This document shows positions 1 through 11,300 of a stretch of DNA of 17,400 nt, piece by piece (position 1 is the first letter of the stretch; each line of letters begins with the position of its first letter). The notes under the pieces were generated by a model. The model saw only the letters and a program-made list of their open reading frames with translations. It made no database searches and was not told the origin of the DNA. A program made the position numbers and the translations under genes. Origin of the DNA: Saccoglossus kowalevskii (Eukaryota; Hemichordata; Enteropneusta; Harrimaniidae); the NCBI RefSeq assembly GCF_000003605.2, contig NW_003133843.1:406726-424125 (forward strand), read 5' to 3'.

Positions 1-74
1 ATGATTTTAATTAATATGTAGATAAACTGGAAAGGTGCTAACGGGTGTAAACGGCAACCTTGCAATTCCGCGAT

Positions 75-278
75 ATTCTGATGAATATCGAAGTACAACT
101 TTCATAAAAAAGGTAAATAAATTCTCCGATAATTATCGATCTAAAACTTCGATAGTTAGGCAATCGGAGGATTTTAGGTTGGAACCACATCCAACAGACA
201 CGGATATTTTCAAATAATTGTCGAAGTATAAGAATGATACAATTGGCAACATTGTTTGATAATTCTCTGATAATTATC
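75..278 (+). repeat. Degenerate ~46-bp repeat with palindromic cores
   Basis: Related units begin ATTCT at 75, 121 and 262. The second and third share ATTCTC[C/T]GATAATTATC (121-137 and 262-278, one mismatch in 17). The first and second encode similar peptides, YSDEYRSTTFI and FSDNYRSKTSI. Palindromes include the hairpin CGATATTC/GAATATCG (71-90) and CGATAATTATCG (127-138). A short ORF covers 35-217 but no family is recognised; this is probably an old repeat. Confidence 0.35.
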
Positions 279-299
279 CAATAACATTATGCAAGATCC

Positions 300-540
300 C
301 GCCTTCACGGACTTTCGAGCATCATGGCCGGACTACACTACAGTTGGATTTCCAGTATTAACCCACAGGACATCCTGGTTATATCAAGGTAGTAAAAAGT
401 CATAGTGGTGTCGGAACATAGAGATGTCGGAACATAGGGCAGTCCCCCCTTCGGACATTGGCCGCTTACGCGGACACAAAAGTGTCCCCCTCACTTTTCA
501 GAATGGATCGACGCCCCTGGGAATAATTACTAGGATGTTA
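300..540. other. GC-richer repeat-like patch with hairpins
   Basis: This block is richer in G+C than its neighbours and has the short tandem TGTCGGAACATAG (409-421 and 425-437). A hairpin GGACAC-AAAA-GTGTCC lies at 472-487, overlapped by a competing AAAAGTG/CACTTTT pair (478-498). It looks like the end of a decayed mobile element, but no terminal repeat or coding frame could be assigned. Confidence 0.3.
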
Positions 541-1730
541 GACGCATCATTGACAATTAATTGTTAAAGCAATCTGAAACATCCTTTGTACACCGCTAAG
601 ACGAGACAAATTACAGCCGTACGAAAACCGTACATAAAAGTTAGACGTTATTTCGTACATTTTCTAAAGTAGAGTCTAATTTAGGTTTTCCGTAATCACT
701 GAGGCATATTCACGACTACGATGTTTATTGTGGCTAGCGTAAATGGGTAAACTACGTTTCGAACATGAGATGTTATCACCGTAAACAAAATCTTCAATGC
801 TCAGTTTATCTTTCGAAGAGTAATTTCTCGATTTAAAAAAACGCTGTTTTTGTTTAAAATCAGTGCAAAAACATCGTATTTCAACATCGGTCATTCGAAC
901 ACGTTGGCACTATCCAACATTTTGATTGGTTAATTAGCGATTTGACCTAAAAGGTCATAGAACAGTTTCAGGTCAACTCATGTATCGCATGGAGTTTTAA
1001 TTTTGCATGACCGAAAACATTAGCTTAAGATAAGGTTAAGTTCATTTTTTTTGTACGTTATTATAATCACTACTGAGTAGTAATCAACTGCTTTCTGCTC
1101 GATATGGGACTCACAGCGTGTAAAATACACTGTTCTCATGAAATTGGAACACACGCTGCGCGACTACCACACTTTAAGTACTGTGGCGACAGTGACAGTT
1201 TTACATATTAATATTGTGACAAATTGTAAGTGAAAAGTACTTTTAAAAAACAGAGGCCTTGATGTGTGAATGAAAAGCACACATGTTTGGATACTTTGCA
1301 ACAATCCATTACACGTGTTTATTTTTTGAATGCTGATACAGTCACTGGATTGTGTTGTCAGCAGAATTTGAGATACATGCATCCTGTCTCCCCTTGTGGC
1401 ATAATGGTATGTCTCACACAGTGGCATGGTGATTGTGAAATACGTTGGAATGTGCTAAGCCCAGCGTTGTTGGCGATAAAAATGGATATGACATAATTGA
1501 CCCGAGTCTCCTATTTTAAATCGGTAGAGCTTGCATGAATAGCGGTGTATTCCACTACCAAAATTGGCATCCTCTATACATTTTATTGTTTGCATGGCCA
1601 TAATTTAGTTGTGGTATTTAAGTTGAGACATGTGTGAAAACCTTCAGTCAGGAAGGTGACCTGACTTGATCCTGTAACATCCTATGATACTGATTCTAAC
1701 CTTCAGTGAGCTGTAACCTATAACGGGGCA
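541..1730. other. Non-coding stretch, no gene recognised
   Basis: AT-rich sequence with only short ORFs, for example a 72-codon minus-strand one at 676-894. These lack recognisable motifs or convincing splice borders. No promoter or RNA gene was seen. Confidence 0.5.
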
Positions 1731-1973
1731 CATATGCAGACTTGTTGTGCAGTAATTCCTGCTGATCTACAGGAACCACTGACGCTCACTGCCCAAAATA
1801 CTCTCGTTGTAACAGTGCTACCAGTAGCAGCAGAATGCAGCGCAGTTTCCGACATACCCTGGACACAGAGCACGAGTTTAAATTGTAATGCAGCTGCATC
1901 GACTGTGTGCCAGATACGAAGAACGCAACCATGTACATTGCCGAGTCTTATCATGATTTGTATTTCGGTTTAA
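1731..1973. other. GC-richer segment open on both strands, function unknown
   Basis: About 240 bp near half G+C, open for 79 codons on the + strand (1734-1973) and 78 on the minus (1718-1954). The + frame is rich in Ala, Thr and Cys. Neither matches a family I recognise. It could be an exon, a transposon piece or a chance opening due to composition. Confidence 0.25.
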
Positions 1974-3398
1974 TAGTAGTTGCCATGGCATAATGATGTT
2001 TGCGATTTCAAGCGTATGCGATGTCTTGGTCGTAGTCCAGAACGAATGATGTATATTGATGTCAACTGTGGAATGTTATTGCAAGACCATTAGTACCCAT
2101 AAATATAAACTGACGTTGACGATATGATAGTAGTTTTCCTAATATAGTGACGATTAATCAATTGTATTATGATGTGTAAAACTTTCGTGTGATTGGCTGT
2201 TTGTTTAGAGGCAACGCCTCAAAGTCTCTTATACTGTACTGTAATTGGCTAATGGTTGACAAGTAATAAAAGTGATTTGAAGCTGTCTCGGGAAAAAAGG
2301 AGAGGCAGTAGAGAATCGAATGTGACACGAATCGAACCTTTGCGTGTGTTTTTTGTGAGTCTAACGTGGAGAACAATCGAATCCCGGTTACCTAAGTGAA
2401 AGGTTTCGATACATCAAAAATACCTATCACAGTGGAGTGTTCCCTGCAGCATCGATTATGTTCTAAGTTTTATTTTTTTACTGTATGTCTCCATTCCTTG
2501 CTGGTCCCAGTGACTAGCATCCGTACTATTTATTTATTAAAGTGAAACCTTATATATTGTGCTGTTTTGATTTATTGCATTTGTTACCGGTATATTTCAT
2601 TTTCTGCACTGCCTCAGTTGTGGTGATATACTGTCACCAAACGATCCCCATCCCGTGGCAGCGGACGAGCTAAAGGGAGAAGACTTATAAAATAAGCACG
2701 CTGCCAGAGTCGTATTTTATTTGACCTGTATTGAAGATAAGCTCCCAGCTCCTGAATACGGAGTAGCACCATCATGGCCCATCCCCGTATTTTACGACAC
2801 AATATATATTCCACGATTACTACCGTTTCTTCCTCTAAACATGATCATTTGAACTCTGCTATCGTAAGACCAGTTTGAGTTACCTTACATTGTTCATAGT
2901 TTTTATGTCATATGCCGCTGTTCAAATACATTGGACGCAATGAATTTGTTTTATATTGTAGTTCTGTCATTCTGTACTCGTAACCCCCGCCTCACAACAA
3001 TTGCGCGGAACATTTTACTGTTGCCAACAAGACAACATTTAACCAAAATATCTATACTCTATACGATACTGACGATGGTATTCTGGTACTTTATTATATC
3101 TGTCAACAGCGAAGTTCGAACAATTACAAAAGAAACAAATTTAAATTAGAAAACAATATATCCTAGTGACCTATATACATTGCATATGTAAGTACATCAT
3201 GTCCTCTATCGGCCGTCTTATCGGTTTAGTTATGCGTAATATTGGTGTAATCATCACAGAAATCTGTAACGACATTAAATAACAATTATTACAATTTATA
3301 CATTTTTCTACATATATAACAAACAAGATATTCAATATTTCATTGATCGTCAACGATTTGCCTATAGGGGGGGGGGCAAGGGGAATAGCTGGTACTTG
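1974..3398. other. Non-coding stretch with a G10 run
   Basis: No gene is recognised. A run of ten G occurs at 3367-3376. A short hairpin with GGTGATA/TGTCACC arms lies near 2620-2640. A 66-codon minus-strand ORF covers 2614-2814, Arg/Leu-rich and without a recognisable domain. Confidence 0.45.
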
Positions 3399-3735
3399 TT
3401 ACAGGAAATAAAAAACGTCATTTTACGTTTTTACAGGAAATAAAATGAAAGTTACATTTACAGTAAAAATACACTTACACTTTACAGATAAAGCAAATTC
3501 CTAATTACATTTTTATAATATATTTGATAATTTGTGCTTGTCAAAATTGCGTACGAATTACGACATGTAATGTGGAAAATGTTGTATACGCTTACAAAAA
3601 TAAGATCCTTGTACAAATTACGAACGAATAAAATATCTGATTACAATTTACACCATGTCCATGTCTCTGAATTTACGTTTTTTATTTACTTAAAATACAT
3701 TATTACGAAAATAAAAACAATTGATTACAGCTTAC
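3399..3735 (+). repeat. Strand-biased TTAC-rich degenerate repeat tract
   Basis: TTAC occurs 18 times on the + strand here (for example 3399, 3423, 3431, 3452, 3458, 3475, 3482, 3641, 3648, 3725, 3732), against about two copies of its complement GTAA. Two exact copies of TTACAGGAAATAAAA lie at 3399-3413 and 3431-3445. The pattern suggests a decayed short-unit minisatellite. No coding frame is recognisable. Confidence 0.45.
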
Positions 3736-4012
3736 GAAAATACCCCTTGCATAAGTAATACAAAATTTCATTTTAGTCACATTTAGTATCACTCATTTAA
3801 TGAAAACAGTGGACGAGTAAACACTATTTTGTTAACAATATGTGCAATAACACTGACCATAATGAATTATACAAATATCGAAACACCGTGTGTATCTGAC
3901 ATGTGAAACATTATAGACAGTTGCAATAATTCCAGTACAGAAGACTTACACAATTTACATCATCAGGTTCAAACTGCCCCAATACTTGTGTGTTAATGAT
4001 GTTTTAATTTAG

Positions 4013-4213
4013 GCTCGCATCCTCCATCGTCCGAATCGCACAGTATCGCTAAAGCCGGCCATTCATAACCGGCCCACAAACCCGTGCGTGATCGTGCTAG
4101 GAAAAGCTGTATTTCACTGCAGCTAAATTGAGTCATTTGATTGGGCGCGCCAAGGAGCTGGCTCCACCAATCATAAAATGTGAAAATCTGGGAGCTCATC
4201 ACAGATTAAAACA
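4013..4213 (+). promoter_or_regulatory. CpG-rich promoter-like segment before the ZAD relic
   Basis: This 200-bp block is richer in G+C than its surroundings and holds about a dozen CpGs. It has an inverted CCAAT box (ATTGG, 4140-4144), a direct CCAAT box (4167-4171) and the palindrome GGCGCGCC (4144-4151). It abuts the broken zinc-finger exon, so it is probably that gene's former promoter carried along at the DNA level, which argues against a processed retrocopy. A minus-strand ORF of 69 codons also covers it but shows no recognised motif. Confidence 0.4.
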
Positions 4214-4416
4214 ATAGCGGCGTGTAGGCTTTGTGCAGATTCACCTGGAGCAAGAACAGAAGGTTTATAAAAATTTCTTATTTTTTGAAAAATGTTTGTG
4301 GGCAAGTGAATGAGGACGATGGAATGTTTAAATATTTGTGCAAACTGTGTTTTAGTAATCTGACAAAACTGACAAAACTGATATTATATCAACTTGCCCG
4401 ATTCGGTCTTTGTTGA
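4214..4416 (+). pseudogene. Broken 5' exon of a ZAD-type zinc-finger gene
   Basis: From 4214 the frame reads (ATA)-A-A-C-R-L-C-A-D-S-P-G-A-R-T-E-G-L and then stops at 4268-4270. A second frame continues past that stop and encodes VNEDDGMFKYLCKLCFSNL (about 4303-4359) before TGA at 4414-4416. CRLC, an acidic DDG and a second CxxC about 35 residues later is the layout of zinc-finger-associated (ZAD) domains, where the gap is usually a little over 40. The base context AACAATAGCGG would be an excellent start site if ATA were ATG. The lost start, a frameshift and no following C2H2 fingers indicate a decayed copy. Alternatively it is an unrelated CxxC/CxxC exon whose real splicing is not visible. 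Confidence 0.5.
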
Positions 4417-7127
4417 AATATTGTTAAGGGACTGTGTTTGCAACAAACACGTCATTTTCCTCAGATACAGCATTAAGCGTTTTCTTTTGATGATCTGTAA
4501 GCTCGTTCAGGGGAAAAGCTAGCAACACGTTTATTGATTCCACCATTTTAATGCTATCAAGTAATGTGCAGTTTCTTTCGTGAGTTCTGATTGGGTGATG
4601 CAAATGAAGTGAATCCTAAAATCGTTTGAGGGCGTGCGACATACAGTAAATCGTGGTGAAATCTGCCAAGGGTTAATGTTGAGGCTTCAGCCGAATAAAT
4701 TGTCCTTGGCTGGCGAAGATGACACGTATAATAACACTTCTCATCTGTATCTAGTTAGTGATGTTTTTCCCCTTTCACTGATTATTAATTTGAAATGACA
4801 TTGTAAAGCAGGGCGAAATAAAAATAACAACACACACTAACAACTGTTTTAAATGTACGGGCAACATGATTGTCTCAAATTTGTATTTTAAATCATAAAT
4901 GTTGTCACCTATATGGCAATTGGGTTCTATGAGTTACAGAGCTGTAATATAACGTTCCAACTGTGATGCAGTAATGTGCTTTCAATTTTCGCAAAGTACG
5001 GTGATTTCAGTTTCATTTCTCGCAGTGAACTATGAAACGCCAGCTAACACTTTTAATGTGCAAAAAATGTTTACTTGCGCTACGTGCAAGTTGAAAACAA
5101 AAGTGTGAATCCCAGTGAATCAGACTGTATCCAAATCCAATATATCTACGATCAGCAATTAATGTAAAATAACACACTAGCGAACACTAGTACTATTACT
5201 AGTACTATTTTATCCCTGCATAACTCTTTATGACTTTAACTTTATTTCCGTTGATTCGACACGCTTCAGATATACATATTGCGTGCCGTCGTTTTCGTAT
5301 TCTAGCAACCAGACATACAATTTAAAGCGACATAAACATTGACAGGGTCGTTACTCTTTTATTTAAACTGTACTCAACACTCCTCCCACGTTTCACTGTC
5401 AACTGAATTTTACAACTGTTCAATTATCAACCACCATGTATGTCTATAAAACTATGTATGCGTTTTATTCACACCTCTATCACCAAACCACTAATATAGA
5501 ATGGTAGACATATAAAGTGACAGACTACTTGTCTAGTGGATTACTGGGGGACTGCAAAGTTTGAAGTTAAGTTGAACGTATATCAGACAACCCAATGAAT
5601 GAATGCAATTGTCAACCAAAAATACGATAAGTCGTTATATTAGGACACGAACACAGTAGAGAGAAAGGAATCGGTGATCATATCGTGTCGTTCGGTCAGT
5701 CTGTCATTGAGTAAATGTGTGAGAACAAAATGACTTTGCAAAATTGGTTGTCACAAGTGCAGTATTCGACAGAGAGAGAGAACGGACGGAATTGATTCAG
5801 AGTGGATGCAATTAAACCACTTCAACATGTAGCTGAGCGTAAATATTGGTATATACTACAATGTTGAAAATGAGTGTTTAGTAGCATGTAGAGGCCTTTG
5901 AGTTGTGTACTTGATATCACGACCTTCGATAGTGATTAATGAATCTCAAAAAACTGTATGCATGGCAAATACCCAATGGTGTCATTGGCACTGCATTAGC
6001 AATAATTACTTGACTCTGATAATCAACGTGTGTGTGATTTGTATTAGAAACTATATCTGACATTGCTTCAAATAGTAAAATTATTAAAGTAAAATGAAAT
6101 ATATGTGTTCTTATGTTCTCATTGTGTATTTCATTGGAGTGTTTTAGAACCTAATTTGCGATTGTCAATTTCTGACCCTATTACATCTTGCCCTTTTCGA
6201 CTATGCTGTATAAAATATGTATGTACATTATTCGCGGTCAGCTAATAACCTCACTGCAACGCTTTGACGGTGACGTAATCTAACACTTTCACGTCATACA
6301 TCTGGCGGACATTATAACTATCTATGATGTGTTACCTTACGGTTATGCAATATCTTACGTCAGTACGAAACCAAAATATTTGTCATTCAATATGTATCCA
6401 AAGACGACTATTATACAAAAAAAAGGAATTTCAACAGTAAGTGGATTTGTCATATCATATTCAGCTGTGCGTTTGTTGTTGTTGTTTTTTGTGAAGATCT
6501 CCTGTTAGACCGTCAAAATTGACGTTTTCATTTGATTGACGATCATTTTTAAGTAAAATTAATGAGCAACTAAAGTGCTATAATATGAGAGAATAAATAT
6601 TAGAATTAAATATCAATATGTGACGTTAACACAATAGATATTTACAGTACATACAATAGCGTAATTCCAGTACCGCACGATGGTACTTTAACAATGTATC
6701 AAGTATTTGGTCATGATCTAATCCTGGCTGAATAGTGGTGATAATATGAAACGGCGGAGAAATCTGGAACTGCTTTGTAGTTGTGAATGCGCATCTGTAC
6801 TTTTCAAAGCGGAAATAGGGGATTTATTTATGTGACTGACAACGAGAGCTAAGATGTGATAAGTAATGTATCGTTTGTTTTCAACACGTTATTTTGTTAC
6901 ATGCAATATGCCGTGGATGGAAGTAGAGTGTCAAACACATATGTATATTAATACACCAAGAAACAACATGTACTAGACAATTTTAGTTTAGTTACTCTAT
7001 ACCTGAGAAGATGGTTGACTGTGAATTTTTCTATTATCTTCCAAGAAATTCAATTGAAACCATAATTATTCGCACCGAACTATTGGCTGACTGTCGGTGA
7101 ACGGAGTCATAAGTTGGGTTTTTACGC
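4417..7127. other. Intergenic AT-rich stretch, no gene recognised
   Basis: All frames are closed by frequent stops. Small items are an inverted CCAAT box followed by the octamer ATGCAAAT (4590-4605), a perfect 12-bp tandem ACTAGTACTATT (5186-5197 and 5198-5209), a GA-rich run near 5772 and an inverted repeat CGTCAA-AA-TTGACG (6511-6524). None is tied to a gene. Confidence 0.5.
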
Positions 7128-7190
7128 GCCGGTCTCCGAGTGGTTAACCATCACAATTGAAAGACCGTCCGCATTACCGCTAAATGTTAC
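7128..7190 (+). repeat. tRNA-Ser-like relic (SINE head or pseudo-tRNA)
   Basis: CTCCGAGTGGTTAA near 7134-7147 resembles the D-arm/box A of class II tRNAs (GCCGAGTGGTTAA). A TTGAAA about ten bases on sits where a tRNA-Ser(UGA) anticodon loop would fall. No box B (GGTTCGANNCC) or closed acceptor stem follows, so this is not a working tRNA gene. It is either a truncated tRNA-derived SINE or a decayed tRNA copy. Confidence 0.35.
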
Positions 7191-8259
7191 AACATTTAAC
7201 TGTTCTGTACCACATGTACTTTGATGTAATAAAAACAAACGAGTTTCACTTGAATTACAGGGATTAAGAACACCATATTGACATAATAACCATATCAGTA
7301 ATTATTTCTATTCGATTTTGTCATACACTTTGAAATGTGGTTAACTGTTTCAATCATTGTTGGTGTTTTTAATTCGTTTGAAATTAGCGTGTCCGTATTT
7401 TTTTTTTCTATCTGCATATCATGATTTCAATTATAAATGACAGTATTTCACTGTTTAGCCGCATATCAAATGATTAATAATAATACTTGCAAACTTGTTT
7501 GATTGTGGTAACTTGGTAACTAAATTCTACAAATTCTACAGCAAATTCAATTTTAAATAATTGCACATCCTCGCAAAGTGTCATACTCGGAACGGACTAA
7601 GCAACGGTATTCATGTACGTGACATCTCCATGGACAAATACAATTATTTCTGAGTGATATAATGACACAAACCAATTGATTGGAAACGACTAATTAAGTG
7701 AGCCTATGGCTCCGCTATTCCGAGAGCGTTTACGTCAGTAATATGAAAGAACAGATAAAGAAGATTTGGAAAAAGCGAAAATAGCTCCAATAGCAATAGA
7801 AAATAGCAGCATTTTTTGAGCACAAAGCCTCTATATTACAAATATTTAAGCCACAGCTTTGTCAACAAAACATTAATCACATCCACGTATTCCTTAATAC
7901 CCTTATATAAAATTATTATAATACATACATATTCAAGTAGTTGTCATATGACAATAGGCGCCTTCCGGATGATCTTATACATCTTGTGCCACTTGTGACT
8001 CAGCAGGACACTTTGTGTCAACGCAGTATTTGCATTAGTTTATCAGTAACAAAGTGACATATGCATTATATTGTAATGAATTACGTATCTTAGAAGCACA
8101 ATTACAAGCTGTTTGCACTTATCTTATAACGAAAACTCTCGAGTGATTAAATATTGTTTTTAAGTACAAATGCATCGATTTTTCTACAGATTAACTACTA
8201 GAAACGATGGAAAAGATCATATCGCAATGTGTTGTGCAATATTGACATTATTCTTTCAA
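7191..8259. other. Upstream flank of the VWD gene, no gene recognised
   Basis: AT-rich sequence with short ORFs only. TTACGTCAGTA at 7730-7740 repeats an 11-mer seen at 6355-6365. Distal control elements of the VWD gene could lie here but none can be shown from sequence alone. Confidence 0.45.
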
Positions 8260-8325
8260 CCAATGAGAATGTACCTTCGACGATATAAATGAAGTTCCAC
8301 AACCGCATCCAATTTGTCTCATTAC
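8260..8325 (+). promoter_or_regulatory. Core promoter of the VWD gene (CCAAT, TATA, initiator)
   Basis: CCAAT lies at 8260-8264 and TATAAAT at 8284-8290. Two initiator-like sites follow: CCAATTT at 8309-8315, a full match to YYANWYY with A at 8311, and TCATTAC at 8319-8325 with A at 8321. Spacing from the TATA is 27 or 37 bp, either side of the usual 30. The 5' UTR would be only about 20-30 nt before the ATG at 8341. The co-location with a signal-peptide exon supports the call; no expression data are available. Confidence 0.55.
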
Positions 8326-8340
8326 GATACAGCTACAGTT

Positions 8341-8385
8341 ATGGCTCGATATTGTATGTACATGTGTATGGCATTCGTCTTTCTG
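8341..8385 (+). CDS. VWD gene exon 1: signal peptide
   Basis: Fifteen codons starting at an ATG in good context (G at -3 and at +4) encode MARYCMYMCMAFVFL. A perfect donor GTAAGT begins at 8386. The exon ends in phase 0 and exon 2 opens in phase 0, giving FVFLAAHQ across the junction, with likely signal-peptidase cleavage near residue 17. The TATA-type promoter just upstream and the matching phase make this the likely first exon, though intron 1 (2753 bp) is much longer than the others. Confidence 0.7.
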
Positions 8386-11300
8386 GTAAGTACATTATCT
8401 TATATTGTTGGTCTTTGGAATTATTTTGCGTTGGTCTTAGTCGATAAGATACCTTGGATCTGTATACTAATATACTTAAAAACGCATCCAGTGAACTCAA
8501 ATATATTATAATTTGTATCTAGTCAAATTAAATACCCAACAGTGTCATATATTATACATTCGTATGTGTACGTATGTGTTCGTAGATACTAACCCTGCTC
8601 CGTTATTATAAATGCATTTCAAAGGTCTATTGTATGCTATTCAATTGAAATATCAATATTTATTTTTACTCACAATTAAACTAAGCCTCAAAGTAATAAA
8701 TTATCGTCATTACTCACGAGTTACAACGTTTTTCGAACCGTAGTGTATGAACAATGGTACAACCACCAAAACTTGCATGTATTCCGGGGGTCAGCGTTTT
8801 CGCTTAGCACCAATGCAGTTGTGGGTTCATTCGCCCAGTCTTAGCTTCTTACTTACTAGCATGATGTAATTTTCAGTATTTTTTGATGAGACAAAATCAC
8901 AACCAAAAAATTGTTTATGATATTCTTAGCCTAGTATGCTAATCACATCTTGAGCGCTTGTCAGAAAAATCATTCTCATCGGAAAGGATGGCGAATTTCC
9001 GCGAGATAATTTATTTCTGTCATGAGAACTGGGACGATTGTATCTGTGACCGCATACTTTGTTGTATCTGTTTGTATATGTAACCGCATACGATGGATAA
9101 CAAATAAATAGGTTAGCAACACCGTATCTGTCATCTAAATATGTCTATTTTTTTTAACTATAACCACAATCTACCGAAGACCGCGAGGAAAACGCCTGGA
9201 TCTGTTTTCAATCACACATGCTTTTCCCTAAAAGGTTATGCTGCGGGAAAGTTGAAGACGATTTCATACCAACTATTCACGATAGCAGACTGGTACGCAT
9301 TCAGTGTATAGCATACTCTATAGTCGACGTGGGTGACTCAATACTGTATACTTTTAAGGTTGTTAGAATGAACGCAAGTTCTTTGTTAAAATTACAACTT
9401 TTAATTTAAGTGTACCATAACAAAATTAGAAAATTCTAAAATGAGGTCTGGAAACAAATAAAGCTGTGCGCACGTATTATCAAAAAGTAGAAGTTAAATA
9501 TCCATCAGAAAAAGTTTGAAATTCGTGGTGTTGGAAAAAGAAACATTTTAGCTCTTACATTACAAACTATTTTACGGTATTGGAGGTATAGATTAATTAA
9601 AAAATAAGAATGATAGCAGGATGGTTATAGTACACTGACAAATTGCCTGCTTAAGTAAACACACGTTTCCTAGTTGCAACCAACCCCATGCATGTTACCT
9701 CTATGTGTGAAAGTCACGGAGTGAATAAACAATTTCCTGGACTGATTTCGACATTGTTGTTCGCATACAACTACAGGTTATGAATTGGATCAACATATAC
9801 ATAAACATGTTTCTAAACCAGCAAACACAAAACGCTGGCTCAATAAATCGGATTAACAAACCGCAAAATCAAACGGACAAATATTTCAACTTAAAACGCC
9901 GAATACGAACACGCGATCATTACTAGTAATAAATACCGCCCACCGCGACTAAATGAATCTCGGATACCGCAAACAATGTGTGTATCTATGTAGTGAAGAT
10001 TCGAATGAACCCAACAAATTAAATGTGATATGTTTATATTATATGATGCCATCTTATTTGTTTCATCCGACACCTTCTCCAGCTCAAAGAAGCCAGGTCC
10101 ACAGTATTAATAGTACTCACAAGTGTCGTAATGTGCCGAGTAAACATCACTCTATACAGGGTCGTCCTTAACTACAAAAGTTCTTTGTGAGGTATTCAAA
10201 CAAATCAATCTGCTTATTCATCGAATTCTGGAAAATTATTGTTTTTTAACTTACGGCGAATTTAGGAGCATGTCACCATTAACATGTCGAATGAAAAACG
10301 TGTGCTAATGATGAAAAGGCATGCAGAATGTACGTGGCAGCATTTTCTACACATTTCTCGCGTACATCCCTGTCAGAACATCACTCGAAAACGGGACACA
10401 TACGAAATGAGGCTGCTGTGACATTGTAATTACAAACATTTTAATCGATTCTTTAATGTGCATAGTTTGAACAGTAATATTATATAGAAGAAATACGTGA
10501 ACAACTTTGAACAGAGGATAACATCTTGTCATTTGAAACTGTAGCATGGATGTTATTGCAGTGCTACCTTTGTGTGACCAATTTGGTGTAAAAACGTTGA
10601 TCCCTGTCACAGGTTAACGAACGGAATCTGTATATCGACCTTAATGGAATATAATATAATTCATAAAAATTATATCAAACACACAAGTGGCCCCCGGTGC
10701 AGTGTGATCTTTGTGTTTGTGTGCCTACGTTTCATGTGTAAACATCGAATCTTCTGAAATATCAGACGATCGCTTATAATATAGTAGTATATGCCTACGA
10801 ACATCATGAATGCGACATATATAAATGCATGACGTCATCACACATACATTATAATTGGAATGGGGAGCACACGCATCACCCCACCCCGCACTATAAACAC
10901 TAGTTCAGTTCACAGCGATAACGTTTCGCCGGTGTAGTATTCAAACTGCATTGAATGTTCACCACAGAGGCGACCTGGCCTCTAGCATCGTTTATACAGT
11001 GAAAAATGTGTTCACGGAATCAGACTGTAGTGCACTTGCGAATAAGAAAACTAAAACCAAAAAGTTCATTTTTATTTTTGTTAAAATTTTTACATGTATA
11101 CAATATAACACAATATAATTGCTCTCCTAATTGTTTAGGCTGCACACCAAGTCCACGGTAAAGCAATCAGGCGTGCAAAAGGTAATCAAGGTAAAGGTAA
11201 TCCCCATGGTCTTATACAAGAAGGCCAAGGAGAAGGTATGTATTGATATACATGGGACTAAATACTAAATACATCTACAATACGCTTTACTAAATCGAAC

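Noticed and set aside
676-894. 72-codon minus-strand ORF as an exon
   Set aside because: No recognised motif and no clear splice borders; length is within chance for the region.
2318-2345. GGTTCGATTCG on the minus strand as a tRNA box B
   Set aside because: The flanking bases do not form a T-arm stem and no box A or acceptor stem could be found.
8785-8850. GGGTTCATTCGCCC as part of a tRNA or SINE
   Set aside because: Only a weak box B with a four-base stem; no matching box A at the proper distance.
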